Shown: piece by piece, positions 14,388 to 18,256 of the stretch
Numbering within the stretch: position 1 is the first letter of the stretch
Layout: each line of letters starts with the position of its first letter
Assembly (NCBI GenBank): GCA_030596405.1
Contig: JAUVKB010000018.1
Location: forward strand, 1 to 18,256
DNA length: 18,256 bases
Source of the DNA: Deltaproteobacteria bacterium
GTDB taxonomy: Bacteria > Desulfobacterota > Desulfobacteria > Desulfobacterales > JAUVKB01
Direction of reading: 5' to 3'
Notes under the pieces: generated by a model
What the model saw: the letters and a program-made list of their open reading frames with translations, nothing else
Database searches by the model: none
What the model was told of the DNA's origin: nothing
Position numbers and translations under genes: made by a program

Positions 14388-16517
14388 ATGTCAAACAATC
14401 TTTATATTACCGCCACTAAAGCAAGGAGCGGGAAATCGGCCATTAGTTTAGGGGTAATGGAGTTACTGCTGCGAAAAATTGACAGGGTCGGATTTTTCCG
14501 ACCGATTGTTCCCGATCTAAAATCAAGTCTAAAATCAGGCCTAAAAGAACGTGATGATGATATCCATCTTATCTCATCATATTTTGATCTCAAAATTCCC
14601 TACGACAAGATGTATGGCCTTACCGGAAAAGAAGCAATCGAAATGGTTTCACTCGGCAGGGAAGCGGAAGTGATCGAAGAAATAATCAAAAAATATGACC
14701 AGCTGAGGGAATTTTGCGATTTTATTTTGTGTGAAGGGACTGACTTTGCCAGTTCCACTGCCGCTTTTGAGTTTGATATCAATGCAGAGATCAGCAAAAA
14801 TCTGGCATGCCCGGTTTTATTGGTGGCAAATGCACACCGGAAAAATACGGATGATGCAGTCCGATCCGTCGAATTTGCACTTGAGTCCTTGACTAACAAG
14901 GGATGCCATACTATCGCCACAATCGTTAATCAAGTAGAGCCAAAAAACAGCAAGGCGGTTGTCAGCCTTCTAAACAACAGCGACTTCACGAAAGAACAGT
15001 TGATTTACACTATACCGGATGAAAAATTTCTCGGAAAACCGACTGTGGGTGAAATTGCCGATATTTTGGGCGCTGAGGTGTTATACGGGGAGGAGCAGCT
15101 TAACCGGCATGTGTATAATTTTACTGTGGCGGCGATGCAACTGCAAAACTTTTTAAAAAAAATAGAACGAGGGGCGCTTGTTATTACTCCCGGAGACAGG
15201 GCGGATGTGATCGTCGCATGTCTGGCAGCGGTTTCCTCCACGTCCATGAAAAATATTTCCGGGATCGTATTGACCGGCGGTTTGAAGCCCGAAAAATCCA
15301 TATGGAAATTAATAAAAGGCTTCCCTCAGATAGTGCCGATTATCAGCGTCAAAGGCAATACCTTCCCAATAGCCACAGAAATTGACAGGATCCACGCCAG
15401 GATATTACCCGATGACGCCCGGAAGATTACGCGGGCCCTGGCAATTTTTGAAAAAAACGTTGATGTAGCGCAATTGGGAAAAAAAATCATTACGACCCGG
15501 ACCACCATTGTCACCCCGAAGATGTTCGAATATGAGCTGCTGCAAAGAGCCAGGGCAAACAAGAAACACATAGTGCTGCCCGAGGCAGGGGAAGAAAAAA
15601 TCTTGAGGGCTGCCGAAACCCTGCTTCGTAGGGAGGTGGTGGACATAACTCTTCTTGGCAATGAAAAGCTGATACATGACAAGATTGCGCAATTAGGGCT
15701 GAGGATGAGTACCGCAAATATCGTTGAGCCCTTAAAATCCGAATGTTTTGATGACTATGCCGGGACATATTACGATTTAAGGAAACACAAAGGGATTACA
15801 AAGGAAAATGCACGTGATATTATGAGCGATGTAAGCTATTTTGCAACAATGATGGTGTATAAAGGCGATGCCCATGGAATGGTCTCCGGGGCTGTTCATA
15901 ATACAGCGGAAACTATTCGGCCCGCGCTTCAAATTATCAAGACAAAACCGGGGTTTTCCATTATTTCGAGTGTGTTTTTTATGTGTCTTAAAAACAGGGT
16001 GCTTGTCTACGGTGACTGTGCGGTAAATCCTGATCCAGACGCAAATCAATTGGCTGAAATTGCGCTCAGCTCGGCACAGACCGCTAAAAGTTTCGGCATT
16101 GATCCCATCGTAGCCATGCTGTCCTATTCAACAGGCAATTCAGGCAAAGGAGCGGATGTGGACAAGGTCCGGGAAGCAACCGGAATTGCAAAAGAAAAAG
16201 CCAAAAAAGCTTTTCCAGGCCTGAAAATCGAAGGGCCTATCCAGTATGATGCAGCCGTTGATGCCGCTGTGGCAAAAACCAAGTTGCCTGAGAGTGATGT
16301 TGCAGGAAAGGCCACGATTTTTATCTTTCCTGATCTGAATACCGGGAATAACACATACAAGGCGGTTCAAAGATCGGCTGGAGCAGTTGCCATCGGGCCT
16401 GTCCTTCAGGGACTCAGACATCCTGTGAATGACCTGAGCCGCGGATGCACAATCGCGGATATAGTGAACACCGTTGCAATTACCGCGATTCAGGCACAAT
16501 CGGAAAAGGCAACATGA
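14388..16517 (+). CDS. pta: Phosphate acetyltransferase (long, three-domain form)
   Basis: 709 residues, close to the E. coli long form. It converts acetyl-CoA and phosphate to acetyl phosphate and CoA. The N-terminal domain is a dethiobiotin-synthetase-like P-loop domain (TATKARSGKSAIS, 8-20) and is followed by a DRTGG-type domain (about 215-330; VITPGDRADVIVACLAA at 265-281). The catalytic phosphotransacetylase domain runs from about 379, with IVLPEAGEEKILRAA, VYGDCAVNPDP (540-550), and the active-site STGNSGKG (581-588) ahead of GPIQYDAAVD. The ribosome binding site GGAGG lies 5 to 6 bp before the ATG. The stop codon overlaps the ackA start (ATGA), so the two are translationally coupled. 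In a sulfate reducer this pair can run either way, making ATP from acetyl-CoA or activating acetate; the direction cannot be read from sequence. Confidence 0.96.
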   Translation: MSNNLYITATKARSGKSAISLGVMELLLRKIDRVGFFRPIVPDLKSSLKSGLKERDDDIHLISSYFDLKIPYDKMYGLTGKEAIEMVSLGREAEVIEEIIKKYDQLREFCDFILCEGTDFASSTAAFEFDINAEISKNLACPVLLVANAHRKNTDDAVRSVEFALESLTNKGCHTIATIVNQVEPKNSKAVVSLLNNSDFTKEQLIYTIPDEKFLGKPTVGEIADILGAEVLYGEEQLNRHVYNFTVAAMQLQNFLKKIERGALVITPGDRADVIVACLAAVSSTSMKNISGIVLTGGLKPEKSIWKLIKGFPQIVPIISVKGNTFPIATEIDRIHARILPDDARKITRALAIFEKNVDVAQLGKKIITTRTTIVTPKMFEYELLQRARANKKHIVLPEAGEEKILRAAETLLRREVVDITLLGNEKLIHDKIAQLGLRMSTANIVEPLKSECFDDYAGTYYDLRKHKGITKENARDIMSDVSYFATMMVYKGDAHGMVSGAVHNTAETIRPALQIIKTKPGFSIISSVFFMCLKNRVLVYGDCAVNPDPDANQLAEIALSSAQTAKSFGIDPIVAMLSYSTGNSGKGADVDKVREATGIAKEKAKKAFPGLKIEGPIQYDAAVDAAVAKTKLPESDVAGKATIFIFPDLNTGNNTYKAVQRSAGAVAIGPVLQGLRHPVNDLSRGCTIADIVNTVAITAIQAQSEKAT

Positions 16518-17728
16518 AAATACTCGTCATCAATACGGGAAGTTCATCCATCAAGTATGAATTGTTCGATGTCGGCCATTATAAAATACTGGCAGGGGGC
16601 CTGGCCGAAAAAATCGGCGAAGAAAGCAGCCTTCTAACCCATAAAAAAATTCTGCCCGGTGGTGAATCGATAGAAAAAGTGCAAAAAGGACTGATTGCCG
16701 ACCACTATGACGGGCTGAATCGCATCGTGAAATTGCTGGTCGATCCAAAAGATGGGGTCATCGCGGACAAAACCGATATTTCCGCTGTGGGTCACCGTGT
16801 TGTCCATGGCGGGGAGGCGTTTCACTCAACCACGATTATTGATAAAAACGTAATTGCAGCAATCAAGAAAAACATCCCTTTGGCCCCATTACATAATCCT
16901 CCCAATCTAATGGGGATTGAGGTGGCCGGATCAATTTTTACGGATGCACCGCAGGTCGCGGTATTTGATACGGCCTTTCACCAGACCATCCCTGCTTGTG
17001 CCTTTCTCTATGCCATCCCTCACGAGATGTATGAGCGGCACAAAGTGCGACGTTATGGTTTTCACGGCACCTCACACGCTTTTGTCGCTGAGCGGGCTGC
17101 GGAGTATCTGGGCAGACCGCTTACAGAGCTTAATCTCATTACCATTCATATCGGAAACGGGGCCAGCATGGCGGCAATAAAAAAAGGGAAATGTGTGGAC
17201 ACCTCAATGGGCATGACGCCTCTTGCAGGACTGGTAATGGGAACCCGTTCGGGTGATGTTGACCCTGCGCTTCCCTTTTTCCTGGCAGATCACCTTAAAA
17301 TGTCTCTTAAAGAAATTGATGCGCTTCTGAACAGGGAAAGTGGTTTAAAAGGAATGTGCGGAACTAATGATATGCGGGAAGTTATTAAGAAAAAAGACGC
17401 TGGTGATAAACAGGCAAAAATTGCTATAGAAGTGTACACCTACCGTATAAAAAAGTATATCGGCGCATATTTTGCGGCTCTGGAGAGTCTTGATTGTGTA
17501 GTTTTTACAGCCGGTATAGGAGAAAATGCACCATATATCCGCGAACGGTCATGCAGTGGATTAAACAGGCTGGGTATCAAGATCGACCCTGAAAAAAACA
17601 GCATGGCCGGAAACGGAATCAGAAAAATTAGTCCTCCGGACAGCAAAGTCAATGTTCTGGTGATCCCGACAAATGAGGAGTTGAAGATCGCGCAGGAGAC
17701 AAAAAGGGTTATTGAATCAAAAAGTTGA
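16514..17728 (+). CDS. ackA: Acetate kinase
   Basis: 404 residues from the ATG at 16514, which begins MKILVINTGSSSIKYELF, the canonical AckA start. The frame is open upstream but only inside pta. It transfers phosphate between acetyl phosphate and ADP to give acetate and ATP. Conserved sites are Asn7, GHRVVHGGEAF (Arg95), FDTAFHQTIP (Asp152), RYGFHGTSH (His184), IHIGNGASMAA, MGMTPLAGLVMGTRSGDVDPA and GIGENAPYIRE. Its start overlaps the pta stop by 4 bp, with AAAGG inside pta as ribosome binding site. Last gene of the plus-strand unit; no convincing terminator is visible in the 41 bp before the convergent hydrolase. Confidence 0.97.
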   Translation: MKILVINTGSSSIKYELFDVGHYKILAGGLAEKIGEESSLLTHKKILPGGESIEKVQKGLIADHYDGLNRIVKLLVDPKDGVIADKTDISAVGHRVVHGGEAFHSTTIIDKNVIAAIKKNIPLAPLHNPPNLMGIEVAGSIFTDAPQVAVFDTAFHQTIPACAFLYAIPHEMYERHKVRRYGFHGTSHAFVAERAAEYLGRPLTELNLITIHIGNGASMAAIKKGKCVDTSMGMTPLAGLVMGTRSGDVDPALPFFLADHLKMSLKEIDALLNRESGLKGMCGTNDMREVIKKKDAGDKQAKIAIEVYTYRIKKYIGAYFAALESLDCVVFTAGIGENAPYIRERSCSGLNRLGIKIDPEKNSMAGNGIRKISPPDSKVNVLVIPTNEELKIAQETKRVIESKS

Positions 17729-17769
17729 ATCAAAATCAGACGGTTTTATAAAAAATTTCAAATCCTGTT

Positions 17770-18256
17770 TTAAACCAGTCCGATTTTAAACCAGGCGACA
17801 GCTTCCCCGATAAATTTTTTCTGGTGTGCTGCATCACTCATCAGGTGGTCTCCGTGTCTCTGTATAATAAGTTTTTTTGGCTTTCCAGCTTTAAGGTATA
17901 TTTCCCTGCCATGGGAAGGCGGTACAACAGTATCTGAATCGCCGTGAAATATAAGAATATTTTGAATGCCTGAAAGCATGTCTGATACGTCGAATTCAAG
18001 GCTCTTTTTGTCAAATGGTTGTTCAGGCATGTTTGAATCGCCCGGTTTTTCAAGTACGTTGCTTATGGAACTGCTTTTTATCGGGGCCGCAAAAACAACA
18101 ATAGAATCTATCGATTTTTTTATATCAGATCGATTTAATACGGACAGACAGACAGCTCCGCCCATGCTGCTGCCGAAAAGACCGATCCGGTCTCCAGTGT
18201 CGTTTCTGCATAGAATTGTTTTTATTGCGCTTACAAGATCATTGCAGCGGGCGTCA
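17770..18256 (-). CDS. Alpha/beta hydrolase, N-terminus outside the window
   Basis: The frame is open to the window edge, giving the last 162 codons or so; an internal ATG at 18165 is not the true start, because the nucleophile elbow begins just before it. The elbow is GLFGSSMGGA (nucleophile Ser in G-S-S-M-G). The acid is in IFHGDSDTVVPP and the histidine in RHGDHLMS, so the whole Ser-Asp-His triad is present. The layout resembles small dienelactone-hydrolase/serine-esterase-like proteins. Substrate unknown. Convergent with ackA. Confidence 0.8.
   Translation of the reverse strand, partial: DARCNDLVSAIKTILCRNDTGDRIGLFGSSMGGAVCLSVLNRSDIKKSIDSIVVFAAPIKSSSISNVLEKPGDSNMPEQPFDKKSLEFDVSDMLSGIQNILIFHGDSDTVVPPSHGREIYLKAGKPKKLIIQRHGDHLMSDAAHQKKFIGEAVAWFKIGLV

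Noticed and set aside
1..18256. CRISPR array, prophage, integron or insertion sequence
   Set aside because: No regularly spaced repeats, no transposase or integrase frame and no phage gene were seen anywhere in the window.

Overview
The window (18.3 kb, moderately AT-rich, no sign of phage or insertion sequences) reads as ordinary bacterial chromosome. The best guess is a Desulfobacterota (former Deltaproteobacteria) member, probably near the Desulfobacterales. That is inferred from the tRNA-Ser/dnaX/ybaB order, the cobalamin and acetate-kinase genes, the long class II aldolase, and fragments of dockerin, choice-of-anchor and parallel-beta-helix secreted proteins that resemble proteins I associate with that group. 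No taxonomic search was possible.

Region 1 (1-2746) is gene-poor and eroded. It starts with the first codons of a minus-strand gene that looks like a Pif1-type helicase, followed by about 470 bp of non-coding DNA. Next comes an alkaline-phosphatase-superfamily phosphodiesterase (515-1387). Two convergent remnants follow: the tail of a choice-of-anchor I plus dockerin-like protein (+), and the N-truncated, frameshifted tail of a parallel-beta-helix/choice-of-anchor Q protein (-).

Region 2 (2747-7273) holds a CNNM/CorB-type membrane protein with two CBS domains, convergent with cobT. Then come a tRNA-Ser(GGA), dnaX and ybaB. The usual third partner, recR, is missing, and a hairpin follows ybaB. 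dnaX carries a candidate -1 slippage site that would give a gamma-like short product.

Region 3 (7345-12212, all minus strand) is a run of radical SAM protein, tkt, class II fba and a zinc-ribbon Nudix hydrolase. Gaps are 80, 92 and 1 nt, so a shared transcript is plausible.

Region 4 (12213-12706) is the divergent spacer between the radical SAM gene and pgm. It contains two mutually exclusive hairpins, a decayed small antitoxin-like reading frame, and a perfect 29-bp palindrome.

Region 5 (12707-17728, plus strand) is pgm-pta-ackA, with pta and ackA overlapping by 4 nt. An alpha/beta hydrolase on the minus strand runs off the right edge.

Functionally, regions 3 and 5 put central carbon metabolism on two divergent strands: transketolase and aldolase (pentose phosphate, glycolysis, gluconeogenesis) on one side; phosphoglucomutase (glycogen or sugar nucleotides) and the Pta-AckA acetyl-CoA/acetate/ATP route on the other. 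I found no clear new multi-gene system. The items most worth checking are the dnaX slippage site, the palindrome with its decayed toxin-antitoxin-like remnant, the alternative hairpins before the radical SAM gene, and the CX4CX2C cluster motif of that radical SAM protein.
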